64,000 bases of DNA from Mycobacterium sp. Z3061 (GCF_031583025.1 NZ_CP134062.1:4216001-4280000), one strand, 5' to 3'; shown: positions 27,427-36,823, numbered from the stretch's first letter. Notes: generated by a model from the sequence alone, not told the origin. A program made the numbers and translations.

Positions 27427-28145
27427 ACCGGGTCAGGGCAGGCGTCTTCAGCCTCACCGCGGCGGCGCCCGCTGACGACGGGTATCTGCGCTGGCATCTG
27501 CTCGACCACATGCCCGAGCAGTATCAGCTGCCCGGCATCGTGCACGGTTTGCGCTGGATCGCCGACGGCGACTATCCCACGCACCGGATCGCCGCGCACG
27601 GACCACTGGGCGAGATCGGCAACGTCGTCCACTACCTGGTCGGCGAACCCGTCGCCGAAACGCTGCGCGACTTCGTCGAACTCGGCCGCGTGCTGCGGGA
27701 GAACGGCCGCATGCCGGCCATGCGTCCGCTGCTGCAGATCTCCGGTATTTTTCTGCTGCAATGGGATTCGGCACCCCAGGCGTTAGTGTCGGCCGAAGTG
27801 GTGCCGTTCCGGCCGCACCGCGGCGTGCTGCTGATCCTCGAAGAACCGGTGGGCGAGCGGCCCGACGCCTGGCTGGAATGGCTGCGCGCCGAGCACTATC
27901 CGGCCCTGCTCGCCGGCGCCGGCGTGGCCGGCGTGTGGACGTACGGCTCCGTCTGTACGCCCGCGCCGCGGGGGTGGCGCACCGAACCCCACTACGTGAC
28001 CGTGGTCTATCTCGATGACGACCCGCTGGTTGTGAGCGCGGCCCTGGCGCCGGTGATCGAGGAGCGTTGGCGATCGGGAGCCGTGCGGCCGCTGTTCGCC
28101 GGCCCGCTGCGCAGCATGATCAGGTGGGACGCCTGGCCGGCTTAG
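27423..28145 (+). CDS. Hypothetical protein, two EthD/Dabb-like halves (tentative)
   Basis: 240 residues, translationally coupled to the LLM oxidoreductase. Two segments look alike: DGYLRWHLLDHMPEQYQLPGI followed by VHGLRWI, and AWLEWLRAEHYPALLAGAGV followed by AGVWTY. This pattern (W, then an acidic/His motif H-x-P, then a strand) recalls dimeric alpha-beta-barrel EthD proteins that accompany oxygenases. No signal or membrane segment. Function unknown; the operon suggests helping the LLM enzyme. Confidence 0.65.
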   Translation: MNRVRAGVFSLTAAAPADDGYLRWHLLDHMPEQYQLPGIVHGLRWIADGDYPTHRIAAHGPLGEIGNVVHYLVGEPVAETLRDFVELGRVLRENGRMPAMRPLLQISGIFLLQWDSAPQALVSAEVVPFRPHRGVLLILEEPVGERPDAWLEWLRAEHYPALLAGAGVAGVWTYGSVCTPAPRGWRTEPHYVTVVYLDDDPLVVSAALAPVIEERWRSGAVRPLFAGPLRSMIRWDAWPA

Positions 28146-28609
28146 AAGTCGCCGGCCTCCCACGCGCCCGGCGGATAGGGCGGCACCTTGCCGGCGTAGA
28201 CGCCGTCGGTCAACGAACACAGCGTGTCGGAAATCGTTCCCGCATTGGCCAATACGGTCGGCTGACCACCCGGCGTGACGCGCGCGACCACGGCCTGCCA
28301 GAAGTAGCCGATCCCGCCGTGCTCGTACCAGATGAACCAGTCGCTGCCGCGGCTGCCGGCGCGAATCAGCCGGCGGAACGGCAGGTTCGGGTCATTGACC
28401 GAATCGGTGCTGTTGAAGGGTGCACCGATATCGGCAATCGGCGGCAGCAGGCCACGCAGCTCGGCCGGCAGCTCGGACACGTGCTGGACTTCCCGCACCG
28501 GCGTGGTGAGCGTGCAGTTCGTGTTGGGCACGGCACCGGCCGGGCTCGCCGTCGCCAGACTCAGCGCTAGCGCACCCGCTGCCCAGTACGCGAGGGACCA
28601 TCGCACCAT
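28142..28609 (-). CDS. Secreted hypothetical protein
   Basis: 155 residues from ATG 28609. Signal peptide MVRWSLAYWAAGALALSLAT then ASPAGA before VPNTNC. The mature part has two cysteines (NTNCTL, DTLCSL) that may pair, and is rich in Trp, Tyr and Gly (SDWFIWYEHGGIGYFWQAV). No catalytic motif recognised. It is divergent from the rhodanese gene with 22 bases between the starts. Confidence 0.75.
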   Translation of the reverse strand: MVRWSLAYWAAGALALSLATASPAGAVPNTNCTLTTPVREVQHVSELPAELRGLLPPIADIGAPFNSTDSVNDPNLPFRRLIRAGSRGSDWFIWYEHGGIGYFWQAVVARVTPGGQPTVLANAGTISDTLCSLTDGVYAGKVPPYPPGAWEAGDF

Positions 28610-28631
28610 CAGTCGAGGATAGGGTGAACGG

Positions 28632-29453
28632 GTGACGACGCGCGACCAAGTTCTCATCACGGCCGCCGAACTGGCCGGCCTGCTTCAGTCCGGCGAACCG
28701 GTCACGGTTCTCGACGTGCGGTGGCGGCTCGACGCTCCCGACGGCCACCCCGCCTACCTGGACGGCCACCTGCCCGGGGCGGTGTACGTGTCGCTCGACG
28801 ACGACCTGAGCGACCATACGGTGACCGGGCGGGGCCGGCATCCGTTGCCGCCCGGTGATCGATTGCAAGAAGCGTTGCGGCGCTGGGGCGTTCGCTCCGA
28901 TCAACTCGTCGTGGTGTACGACGACTGGAACCGGGTCGGGTCGGCGCGGGCGTGGTGGGTTCTGACCGCGGCGGGCCTGGAGAATGTGCGCATCCTGGAC
29001 GGTGGACTGGTTGCCTGGCGCTCGTCAGGCGGCAGCGTGGAGACTGGTCCAGTCGAGCCAAGTCCGGGCAATGTCACTGTTGCACATGACGATTTGTATG
29101 CCGGTGCGCAGCCCACGCTGACCGCGGACCAGACGACGGACGTGGCTCTGTTCGATTCCCGGGCGCCCGAGCGCTACCGCGGCGAGGCCGAACCCTTGGA
29201 CCCGGTGGCCGGTCACATCCCGGGCGCCAAGAATCTGCCGTTCGGGAGGGTGTTGACGCAGGACGGCACGCTGGCCGCCGAGGATCACCTGCTGCCCGAC
29301 GGTCCCGTCGGGGTCTACTGCGGGTCCGGTGTCACCGCGGCCGTGGTGGTCGCCGCGTTCGCCGCCGCGGGCCGGCAAGTGGCGTTGTATCCCGGGTCAT
29401 GGTCGGAGTGGTGCTCGGATCCCGCGCGGCCGGTGGCGCGCGGGGCGGAATAG
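28632..29453 (+). CDS. sseB: Thiosulfate/3-mercaptopyruvate sulfurtransferase, two rhodanese domains
   Basis: 273 residues, GTG start. The N-terminal domain (VTVLDVRWRLD, YLDGHLPGAVYV) is the inactive rhodanese repeat. The C-terminal domain (VALFDSRAPERYRGE, VAGHIPGAKNLPF) carries the catalytic Cys in VYCGSGVTA. It moves sulfane sulfur from thiosulfate or mercaptopyruvate. Flanking genes (aminotransferase, haloalkane dehalogenase further on) resemble the M. tuberculosis Rv2291-Rv2296 order from memory, which supports sseB. Confidence 0.85.
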   Translation: MTTRDQVLITAAELAGLLQSGEPVTVLDVRWRLDAPDGHPAYLDGHLPGAVYVSLDDDLSDHTVTGRGRHPLPPGDRLQEALRRWGVRSDQLVVVYDDWNRVGSARAWWVLTAAGLENVRILDGGLVAWRSSGGSVETGPVEPSPGNVTVAHDDLYAGAQPTLTADQTTDVALFDSRAPERYRGEAEPLDPVAGHIPGAKNLPFGRVLTQDGTLAAEDHLLPDGPVGVYCGSGVTAAVVVAAFAAAGRQVALYPGSWSEWCSDPARPVARGAE

Positions 29454-29497
29454 TTGCCGCTGCGAGACGAGCAGTTCCCACCACCGACATTGGCGCG

Positions 29498-30508
29498 TCA
29501 CGGACCCGCCCAGCTCGCCATGAACGCCTCCACCACCCGCGCGGCGTTCTCCGCGGCGATCTGCTTGTAGAAGAAGAACTGAAACGGAAACCCGGGCAGG
29601 CCAAGCGGATCGCCCGGCCCATCAGACATCCCACGGATTCCCAGGAACGGCACCCCGTGTACGGTCGCGACCGCCAAGGACGCGGCCGTCTCCTGGTCCA
29701 CCGCATCGTAGGCCGGGTTATCGGCGGTCTGAATGTTCAAGTTGCTCAGCAACCCCTTGGCCAGCCACGGACCGATGGCCTGGAAGAAGTTGCCGGTGTA
29801 GAGCAGCGAGCGGCCGGGTGGGCTGCAGGGTTGACATCCGAAGACGTCACCGGCGTTGGGGACACACGGAAACGCCTGCCCGTTGTTGGCGTCGTGGCTG
29901 TAGCCGTTGCCGCCGACGAACAGTTGCGGCTGGCGGGGCAGCTCGTTCAGCTTGACGGTGGGCACGTGCCGGCACAGGCACATCGGATTGCCCAGATTGT
30001 TGACGTTGCTGAGCTGGACGGTCAGCGTCTGCGCCGCCGCCAGCATGCCCGGATCCACCGGCTGGTACGTGGCACCGTTGTCCAGCGTCCACTGCGCCGG
30101 TATCGCCACGTCTCCGACGCTGGTTCGCCCGGCGCCGCCGGCGACCCCCGAAAACACCACTGCACCAATCGAAATGCCCGATGCGCAGTTGAAGCGGCTG
30201 AGCGCGGCCTCGGTGACCGTGGTCGCGTTCACCAGGCCGATACGCGTCATCGCCACCAGCACCTTCTTGCCCGCGATCGAACCGCGGTAGTAGTACTGCC
30301 TGTCATACACCCCAACGGGATTCGGTTCGAGCAGGGTATGGGCCAGCACCGCGTCGGCTTCGGCGGGGAAAGCCGACAGCACCAGTGTCCGTTGCTCGCA
30401 AGCGGACGTCACCACGGTCCGCAGACCTCCGGGATCGGCCGTCGCCAAGCCACCTCCGACACAGAATGCGACGGCCACAACCAGAGCAGCGCGGAACCGT
30501 CTGAACAC
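29498..30508 (-). CDS. Secreted nucleoside-phosphorylase/MTAN-fold protein
   Basis: 336 residues. Signal peptide [20 protein letters not shown], then LATA before the cut. The mature domain matches the PNP/UDP phosphorylase superfamily: [53 protein letters not shown], then [20 protein letters not shown] and IRGMSDG, which correspond to the MTAN catalytic Glu and Asp motifs. An inserted segment with CLCRHVP and [10 protein letters not shown] probably forms disulfides. It likely cleaves nucleosides outside the cell, perhaps for purine salvage; substrate unproven. Confidence 0.78.
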   Translation of the reverse strand: MFRRFRAALVVAVAFCVGGGLATADPGGLRTVVTSACEQRTLVLSAFPAEADAVLAHTLLEPNPVGVYDRQYYYRGSIAGKKVLVAMTRIGLVNATTVTEAALSRFNCASGISIGAVVFSGVAGGAGRTSVGDVAIPAQWTLDNGATYQPVDPGMLAAAQTLTVQLSNVNNLGNPMCLCRHVPTVKLNELPRQPQLFVGGNGYSHDANNGQAFPCVPNAGDVFGCQPCSPPGRSLLYTGNFFQAIGPWLAKGLLSNLNIQTADNPAYDAVDQETAASLAVATVHGVPFLGIRGMSDGPGDPLGLPGFPFQFFFYKQIAAENAARVVEAFMASWAGP

Positions 30509-30645
30509 GATCCCCCTATCTCATGGGCGTGGCTGGTGCACTTCACGAATGATTTTCGCGCGACACGGCCGGCACTCAGAGAATCGTTATCGTATTTTTG
30601 GACTAGCGATTTCCCGCCGTTACGCGACGATGTCATCCGCTCCCC

Positions 30646-31050
30646 TCACAACAAGGGCCGAAGCTCGATCGCCGACGTCGGCTTTTCCGCCATCCAGTAC
30701 GCGATGGCCATGGTGTCCTCGCTCGTCAGAAAGCCGATGCCCTCGTAGACCACCTCCCCGACAGCCACCGGGAGCCGCACATTCTCCGGGCGGTGCCGCC
30801 AGGTCAGTCGATGACCTTCGCCGGCCCGCTGAATCTGCAGATCGAGATCCCCGGCGAATTTGCCTGCGCCATCGAAGTATTGAACGCGGTAGTGCCCCGC
30901 AAAGCCGGCCGTGGTGTCCCCGACGGCGCGCCCGGAGCCCAGCGACCGCGACCCGGCAGTGAGATAGCGGGCGGTGAGCACGCCGGGCTGCCCGGCGCTG
31001 ATCCGGTATTCCGCAAGCCCGATCACCCGCGTGTTGAACATGCCCAGCAT
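30646..31050 (-). CDS. Conserved hypothetical protein
   Basis: 134 residues (ATG 31050; ATG 31041 is the alternative). It is predicted mainly beta (HYRVQYFDGAGKFAGDLDLQ, RLTWRHRPENVRLPVAVGEV), with no signal peptide. Divergent from the M23 lipoprotein with 43 bases between. I do not recognise the family. Confidence 0.6.
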   Translation of the reverse strand: MLGMFNTRVIGLAEYRISAGQPGVLTARYLTAGSRSLGSGRAVGDTTAGFAGHYRVQYFDGAGKFAGDLDLQIQRAGEGHRLTWRHRPENVRLPVAVGEVVYEGIGFLTSEDTMAIAYWMAEKPTSAIELRPLL

Positions 31051-31093
31051 GGTAAGCAGCCGAAATGCCGAGCGGGAATACTATGCTCACCCG

Positions 31094-32392
31094 ATGGCGA
31101 AACGGCGGAGTTTGGCGGTCCTTGGTTGCGTGCTCGTCCTCGCCGGGTGTTCGTCATCGCCAAAGCAACCCGCCGCCACCAGTGCACCCGTCGCCGCGGA
31201 CCCGCTCAATGGCGTCACGGTGCCCAACGCGTTCACACCGTTGACGGTCGCTCCGATCAGCCGGCCGACATTCCCGTTCCCCGGCTCCGACGACAAGTAT
31301 CACCTGGCGTTCGACATGCAGGTCACCAACTCCAGCGCGCAGCCCGCCACGCTGGACGCCGTCGACGTGGTCGACGGAAAGGACCCCAACAAGGTCCTCG
31401 CCACGTTCTCCGGCACCCAATTGGTCGATCCCGCTTGCAACTACGGCAACTGCAACCGGCTGCGCGTGCTGCCCGCCGCCCCGGCGCCCGACTTCACCAT
31501 CGCACCGGGTACCTCGCGGTCGCTGCTCATCGATTTCCGCCAGGACAACCTGTCCGACTTCCCGAAGGCGGTGATGCTGCGGTTCCACGGCAACGGCGTC
31601 GCCAATCCGGCCTCGAAAGAGCCCGGCCCCTTCGACACCCTGGGCGCGCCGTTCAACATCTCCGCCGGTATGCCGCGCATCATCGCCGCGCCGTTGAAGG
31701 GCAACAACTGGGTGGCGTTCAACGGCTGCTGCGACCCGGGCTGGGCGCACCGCGACGCCATCCTGCCGCTGAACATGAAGCTGAACAACAGTCAGCGCTT
31801 CGCGATCGACTGGATGCGGATGAACGACCAGGGCAACTTCTACGCGGGCGATCAGACCAAGAACGAGAGCTTCATCGACTACGGGTCGGAGATCTACGCG
31901 GTGGCCGACGGCACCGTGGTGTCCACCCTCGACAACGTCGAAGCCAACGTGCCCGGCATCCTGCCGGCCTCCGACCCCGTCCTGGCCGCCAAGCTGACCG
32001 TCGACAACGTCGACGGCAACCACATCATCCTGGACATCGGCGACGGCCTCTACGCCATGTACGCCCACCTCATCCAGGGCTCGCTGCTGGTGAAACCCGG
32101 GGACAAGGTGAAGAAGGGCCAGCAGATCGCCAAGCTGGGCAACACCGGCAACTCCAACGCCCCGCACCTGCACTTTCAGCTGATGAACGGCCCTTCGCTG
32201 TTCGAGGCCGACGGCCAGCCCTACGTGATCGAGGGTTTCAGTTACCAGGGCCAGGTCAACCCAGCCCAGGTGTGGAATGCCGACAACTACCTCAGCGGCT
32301 CGTTCTTCGGCCCGGACATGTTGGCGACCCCTCAACTCAAGGGCAACCAGTTACCGGTTCTGCTGGCCGTCGTGACGTTCCCGCAAACCTAG
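31094..32392 (+). CDS. Lipoprotein with M23 (LytM-like) peptidase domain
   Basis: 432 residues. Lipobox VLAGC (C20) in MAKRRSLAVLGCVLVLAGC. A beta-sandwich-like region (HLAFDMQVTNSSAQPATLDA) precedes the M23 core: DYGSEIYAVADGTVVSTLDN, MYAHLIQGSLLVKPGDKVKK and GNTGNSNAPHLHFQL. The HLH motif and YAHL His are intact. The first HxxxD is replaced by separated candidates (AHRDA and FAIDW), a variant I have seen described for some M23 relatives, so activity is likely but not certain. It would act on peptidoglycan outside the membrane. The hydrolase gene follows after 13 bases. Confidence 0.83.
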   Translation: MAKRRSLAVLGCVLVLAGCSSSPKQPAATSAPVAADPLNGVTVPNAFTPLTVAPISRPTFPFPGSDDKYHLAFDMQVTNSSAQPATLDAVDVVDGKDPNKVLATFSGTQLVDPACNYGNCNRLRVLPAAPAPDFTIAPGTSRSLLIDFRQDNLSDFPKAVMLRFHGNGVANPASKEPGPFDTLGAPFNISAGMPRIIAAPLKGNNWVAFNGCCDPGWAHRDAILPLNMKLNNSQRFAIDWMRMNDQGNFYAGDQTKNESFIDYGSEIYAVADGTVVSTLDNVEANVPGILPASDPVLAAKLTVDNVDGNHIILDIGDGLYAMYAHLIQGSLLVKPGDKVKKGQQIAKLGNTGNSNAPHLHFQLMNGPSLFEADGQPYVIEGFSYQGQVNPAQVWNADNYLSGSFFGPDMLATPQLKGNQLPVLLAVVTFPQT

Positions 32393-32405
32393 AAAGGCCG
32401 CAGCG

Positions 32406-33389
32406 ATGGACATCTTCGTGGAATGGAACAACGGCGGAACGGAATTGCGCTGGCGCTCAACCACCGAAGCCAACGACGGGCAATCGGTCACGGTGTTCCT
32501 GCGCCGCTACGGCACGCCGGGCAAACCGGCTTTGGTATGCGTGCACGGTTTTCCGACATCCAGCATCGACTACTTCCCGCTGGCGCGTGAGCTCAAAGAC
32601 GAGTTCGAGATCTTCGCGCTGGACTTCCCCGGCTACGGCGTATCCGACAAGCCGCCCCAACCCTACGTCTACTCCCTCTACGACGATGCGCGTCTGCTCG
32701 TGCACGCCATCACCGAGGTGTGGAAGCTGACCGACTACCACATGATCACGCACGACCGTGGCTGCAGCGTCGGCATGATCGCGGTGGGGCTGCTCGCCGA
32801 AACGTCGGCATTACCAAAGGATCTGATCCTCACCAACGGCAACATCTACCTGCCGCTGTCGAACCTCACCGCATTCCAGACCGCGCTGCTCAACGACAAG
32901 ACGGCCCGGGCCACCGCTGCGGAGACGACGCCGGAATTGCTGGCCGCCGGCCTCGGGTTCACCACGTTCATGCCGCGGCGCACCCCGGACAACCCCGAGA
33001 TCGCCGCCCTGGCAAAGTGCTTCGCGTTCAACGACGGGATGCGGGTGCTGCCGGACACCATTCAGTATCTGCATGAGCGCGCCGCGGATGAAAAGAACTG
33101 GCTTGAGCGGCTTTCCACGCTTCCGGTCAACGTCACACTGGTGTGGGGCCTGCACGACACGGTGGCCCCGCTGCGGGTCGCGAACCATGTGTGGCAGAAG
33201 TATCTGCGCGGCATGCCGGGCCGCAGCCGCTACTGGGTGGTGCCGGGCGCCGACCACTACATGCAGTGCGACGCACCCGCGGAGCTGGCGCAGATCGTGC
33301 GGCTCACCGCGCAGGGCGAAAGCCTTGCGCTGCAACTGCAGACGCTCGGGGACCGGCCCGAGGGCGCGGTCCTGGTGGATCAGGCTTAG
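32406..33389 (+). CDS. Alpha/beta hydrolase (epoxide hydrolase/haloalkane dehalogenase-like)
   Basis: 327 residues with AAAGG before the ATG. VHGFPTSSIDYFPLA holds the oxyanion HG motif, LDFPGYGVSDKP is the usual second motif, and THDRGCSVGM places Asp as nucleophile in place of Ser. WGLHDTVAP gives the acid region and GADHYMQCD the catalytic His. An Asp nucleophile points to epoxide hydrolase or dehalogenase chemistry. Probably co-transcribed with the M23 lipoprotein. Confidence 0.85.
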   Translation: MDIFVEWNNGGTELRWRSTTEANDGQSVTVFLRRYGTPGKPALVCVHGFPTSSIDYFPLARELKDEFEIFALDFPGYGVSDKPPQPYVYSLYDDARLLVHAITEVWKLTDYHMITHDRGCSVGMIAVGLLAETSALPKDLILTNGNIYLPLSNLTAFQTALLNDKTARATAAETTPELLAAGLGFTTFMPRRTPDNPEIAALAKCFAFNDGMRVLPDTIQYLHERAADEKNWLERLSTLPVNVTLVWGLHDTVAPLRVANHVWQKYLRGMPGRSRYWVVPGADHYMQCDAPAELAQIVRLTAQGESLALQLQTLGDRPEGAVLVDQA

Positions 33390-33394
33390 ATCGG

Positions 33395-34594
33395 TCAGTT
33401 CGCCGTGACGACCTTCTGCGCGATGGCGGACAGGCTCTGATGCAGCGGCTGGATCACGGCGGTCAGCTTGGGAGTGTCGCGCTCGCGCACGTCGGCCGTG
33501 TAGATCCGGTAGCCGCCCAGCTTCGTCGGGTCGCGGTAGTGCTCCAACATGGCCAGGACGTCCTGGAATTGCTGGTCGATCTGCTGCACCAGGCCGCTGT
33601 CGATGTCGTTCAAGCCCGAGCGCAGTAAAGAGTAGGCGTGTTGTGCGCCTTCGACGTTGGCGGCGAAGTCGACGAAATCGAGGTGGCTGAACGCTTCTTC
33701 CTCGCCGGTGATCTTGGTGTTGTAGACGTCCTCGATCAGATCGGCGGCGCCGTTGGCCACATCCTCGGGCCGGAATTGCACGGTGGTCACCGTGGTGGTC
33801 AATGTGCCGATGTTGCTGACCAATTCGGTGCTGAGCGCCTTGGTGGCGGCGGTGATCGCACCGGCCTGCCACAGGTCCCGCTCGATGGCGTGGAAGCCTT
33901 TCCAGCCGACCTTGGGGTCGACGGGGGTGGCCTCCTGCATGTCGATCAGGTAGTCGAGGTTCCCCCTGTTGTCACCCACGGTGAAGCCCGGCAGCAGATA
34001 GCCGTTCACGCTCGACTGGATGCGTTCGTAGAACGGACGCGCCTGCGCGTAGGCCGCTTTGGCGCCGTCGACATTGCCCGACTGCACGGCCGCATCGAGT
34101 GCCTTCACCGCTTCGTTGAGGTGACCCATTTCATTGACGACGTACGGCGCGAAGTCCTTGGCGCTGCGGGCGAAGGTGGCCGCGACCGGTCCGGTGGCCG
34201 GTGCCGGCAGGCGTCCCGTCACCGTCAGAGTCTGGTATTCGATCTCCGCTGCGGGACAATAGATCTGGTAGGCACCACCGTCCAGGCTGACGGTGAAGGA
34301 CACGGGCTCCTCGCCGGGGTCCACGCTCTCCTTCTCGCCGATGACGCGCTGGTCTTTGAGCAGTTCCACGTGCGAGATGCCCAGTGCACTGGCGTTGGAC
34401 ACCGTGAAGGTGACCGGGCCGGCCGGAACGGTCGTGGTGTCCAGCACGCAGCGATTGCTGCCGCCGTTGTTGGACATCGTCACTTTGACCGCGTTGCTGC
34501 TCCTCGGTGCCGGGCTCGAATGGCTGCACCCCGCTGCCGCAACGGCGAGCGCTACCACTATCAGCTCGGTGGCTGGCAACCGGTTGGCGGACAC
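33395..34594 (-). CDS. efeO: EfeO-like iron-uptake lipoprotein (cupredoxin + imelysin/M75)
   Basis: 399 residues. Lipobox AAAGC near residue 22. Cupredoxin-like domain about 35-135 (KVTMSNNGGSNRC, ALGISHVELL, GAYQIYCPAAE), then the M75 imelysin domain with its HxxE motif in GFHAIERDLW. In EfeUOB systems EfeO binds ferrous or ferric iron outside the membrane for the EfeU permease. Neither efeU nor efeB is adjacent here, so this is an orphan copy, or the others lie elsewhere. Confidence 0.85.
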   Translation of the reverse strand: MSANRLPATELIVVALAVAAAGCSHSSPAPRSSNAVKVTMSNNGGSNRCVLDTTTVPAGPVTFTVSNASALGISHVELLKDQRVIGEKESVDPGEEPVSFTVSLDGGAYQIYCPAAEIEYQTLTVTGRLPAPATGPVAATFARSAKDFAPYVVNEMGHLNEAVKALDAAVQSGNVDGAKAAYAQARPFYERIQSSVNGYLLPGFTVGDNRGNLDYLIDMQEATPVDPKVGWKGFHAIERDLWQAGAITAATKALSTELVSNIGTLTTTVTTVQFRPEDVANGAADLIEDVYNTKITGEEEAFSHLDFVDFAANVEGAQHAYSLLRSGLNDIDSGLVQQIDQQFQDVLAMLEHYRDPTKLGGYRIYTADVRERDTPKLTAVIQPLHQSLSAIAQKVVTAN

Positions 34595-34603
34595 CGGCCG
34601 ACA

Positions 34604-35800
34604 TTACCCCGTGATGACAGGCAGTTTCGCCCAGCCCCGCACACTGCTGGTGTGCGCCTTGACGGCGTTGTCGTAGTCGACGTCCCATTCCGGCCAGCGT
34701 TTGATCACTTCTTCGAGCGCCACCCGCGCCTGCATGCGGGCCAGCGCCGAGCCCAGACAGAAGTGCAGACCGTGCCCGAAGCTCAGGTGTGCACCGCCGC
34801 GGTGGATGTCGAACCGCTCCCCGTCGACATACCGGCGCTCGTCGCGGTTGGCCGATCCGTTGAGCAACAACATGATTGACCCCTCCGAAATCAGCGTGCC
34901 ACGACACTCGACGTCATGGGCGACGTAGCGCGCCTGCACCGGGGACGGCGCCTCGTAACGCAACACCTCCTCGATGGCCATCGGGATCAGCGATGGATCG
35001 GACACGATCTCGCGGCGCTGGTCGGGGTGCTCGGCCAGCAACTGGCCGATGAACCCGATCAACCGGGTGGTCGTCTCGTTGCCGGCGCCGGCGATCATGC
35101 TGGTGTACATCAGCACCTCGGTGCGATCCAGGCGCCGGGTCACCCCGTTGTCGTCGATCTCGGCGTTGAGCAGTTGCGTCATCAGGTCGTCGGAGGGATG
35201 TTCGGTCCGCCAGTCGATGTAGTCGGAGAACACCTCGTAGCTCTTCTCGAAGAGGTCTTCCTCGACGGCCCGGAAGGTGCCCTCGGTGAGGTTGATGGCG
35301 CGTCCACCACGGTCCCGGATATGCGCCTGGCTCTCCTCCGGAATGCCCAGCAGGTAGCCGATGGTGCGCATCGGGATCGTCGAGCCGAGGTTCTCGATGA
35401 AGTCGAACCGGCCGGTACCCACCAGCGGGTCGAGTGCACGCACGCAGAAGTCGCGGGTCAGCGGTTCGATCGCCTCCATCCGCCGCGGCGTGAAAACCCT
35501 GGACAGCAAACGGCGATGCAGGTCATGCAGGGGTGGGTCCTCGAACAGGATGACCCCGGGCGGCACCTGGATCCCGCTCATGATGATGTCCATGGTGGTA
35601 CCCCGGCCCGAGCGGTACGTCTCCCAGTTCGTCAGTTCCGGGGCGACGTCCTCGTAGCGGCTCAGCGCGTAGAAGTTGTATTTCTCGTTGTAATACAACG
35701 GAACTTCGTCGCGCATCCGCTTCCAGATCGGGTACGGATTGTCGTCGATATCGAAATCAAAAGGGTCGTAATAGATCTCGGTGGTGCTGGCCCCAGTCAT
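34604..35800 (-). CDS. Cytochrome P450
   Basis: 398 residues from ATG 35800, directly after the LLM gene's stop (TGA TTG ATG). I-helix MIAGAGNETTTRL, ExxR in IEEVLRYE, haem loop FGHGLHFCLGSALARMQAR. The N-terminus (YYDPFDFDIDDNPYPIWKRM) is typical of soluble mycobacterial P450s. Co-transcribed with an LLM oxidoreductase, mirroring the LLM/P450 arrangement at 24.7-27.4 kb. Substrate unknown. Confidence 0.92.
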   Translation of the reverse strand: MTGASTTEIYYDPFDFDIDDNPYPIWKRMRDEVPLYYNEKYNFYALSRYEDVAPELTNWETYRSGRGTTMDIIMSGIQVPPGVILFEDPPLHDLHRRLLSRVFTPRRMEAIEPLTRDFCVRALDPLVGTGRFDFIENLGSTIPMRTIGYLLGIPEESQAHIRDRGGRAINLTEGTFRAVEEDLFEKSYEVFSDYIDWRTEHPSDDLMTQLLNAEIDDNGVTRRLDRTEVLMYTSMIAGAGNETTTRLIGFIGQLLAEHPDQRREIVSDPSLIPMAIEEVLRYEAPSPVQARYVAHDVECRGTLISEGSIMLLLNGSANRDERRYVDGERFDIHRGGAHLSFGHGLHFCLGSALARMQARVALEEVIKRWPEWDVDYDNAVKAHTSSVRGWAKLPVITG

Positions 35801-35803
35801 CAA

Positions 35804-36823
35804 TCACCCGTTCTTGTTCGACAGCAATTCGCCGAGGGCGCCCTCGGCAGACCCGGAAGCCCCCGGTAGCACAACCTTCCCCACCCGCTCGAGATACGGC
35901 CACGCGATCTCCGGCGGCAACCCGCCACACAAAGGTGACATGGCCAGCATCTCGCCGGCACGCACCCGCGAAATCGCCTCCGGCACCGAGTAGATCACGT
36001 GCGACGCCGCGGCCTCACGCAGCTCGCCGACGGTGTCGACATGAGTGAATCCCGCCGACACCTCGTTGCCCGGATTCCAGGCCGCATAGGTGCGCGCGTC
36101 GTGCAACAGATACTCCCCCAACTCCGCCCATGCTTCGTCGACGTCGTCGGCGACGAAGCACACCGACGGCGTGCCGCGGTCGGGAAAGAACGCCGGCCCC
36201 GGCTCATGGCCGTGCTTACGGCACGAATCCTCATAGGCCTGCCGCATTCCCGGCACATTGGCGTTGGCCAGCATGCCCATCCCGTACCTTCCGGCCCGCC
36301 GGGCCGCGGCCAGACTGCCGCCGCCCCACATCATTGCGGGCCCGTTTTCGGTCAACGGCCGAGGCGTCACCGCAATCCGTCTGCCGTCTTGAATCACGGT
36401 CTCCCCGGCCAGCAACCGGCGCAGCATTCCCAATTTCTCGTCGGCCAGCCGACCACGGTCGCCGAGATCCAGTCCGAAGATCTCGTATTCTTCCGGCCGG
36501 TAGCCCAGCGCCATGATGTAGGAGGCCCGCCCGGCGCTGAGGATGTCGAGCACCGCGATGTCCTCGGCCAGCCGCACCGGATCGTAGAACGGCAGAATCA
36601 GGATGAGGCTCAATGCCAGCCGTTGCGTCCGCGCCGCCACCGCCGACGCCAGGAGCAGTGGCGACGGCAGGTAGCCGTCCTGCGACCCGTGATGTTCGCA
36701 CATGACGGCGGCCAGGCAGCCGTGGATTTCGGCCCACGCGCACATCTCCGGCGCGGCGGCGTACAAGGCCGCCGGATCGGCCCCGAAAGCCGGAGCCCGC
36801 ATGTCGAAGCGCAGGGTGAACAC
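35804..36823 (-). CDS. LLM-class flavin-dependent oxidoreductase
   Basis: 339 residues from the GTG giving (V)FTLRFDMRAPAFG. Bacterial luciferase-like barrel: EHHGSQDGYLPSPLLLASAV, RLALSLILILPFYDPVRLAEDIAV, DILSAGRASYIMALGYRPEEYEIFG. The cofactor is FMN or F420. Start chosen because the upstream codons lie in a palindromic promoter region. Operon with the P450 that follows. Confidence 0.85.
   Translation of the reverse strand: MFTLRFDMRAPAFGADPAALYAAAPEMCAWAEIHGCLAAVMCEHHGSQDGYLPSPLLLASAVAARTQRLALSLILILPFYDPVRLAEDIAVLDILSAGRASYIMALGYRPEEYEIFGLDLGDRGRLADEKLGMLRRLLAGETVIQDGRRIAVTPRPLTENGPAMMWGGGSLAAARRAGRYGMGMLANANVPGMRQAYEDSCRKHGHEPGPAFFPDRGTPSVCFVADDVDEAWAELGEYLLHDARTYAAWNPGNEVSAGFTHVDTVGELREAAASHVIYSVPEAISRVRAGEMLAMSPLCGGLPPEIAWPYLERVGKVVLPGASGSAEGALGELLSNKNG

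Noticed and set aside
31154..32335. Long minus-strand frame opposite the M23 lipoprotein
   Set aside because: Val/His/Asp-rich antisense product; M23 motifs and lipobox are on the plus strand.
33638..34879. Plus-strand frame opposite EfeO
   Set aside because: No domain recognised; EfeO has a lipobox, a cupredoxin domain and HxxE on the minus strand.
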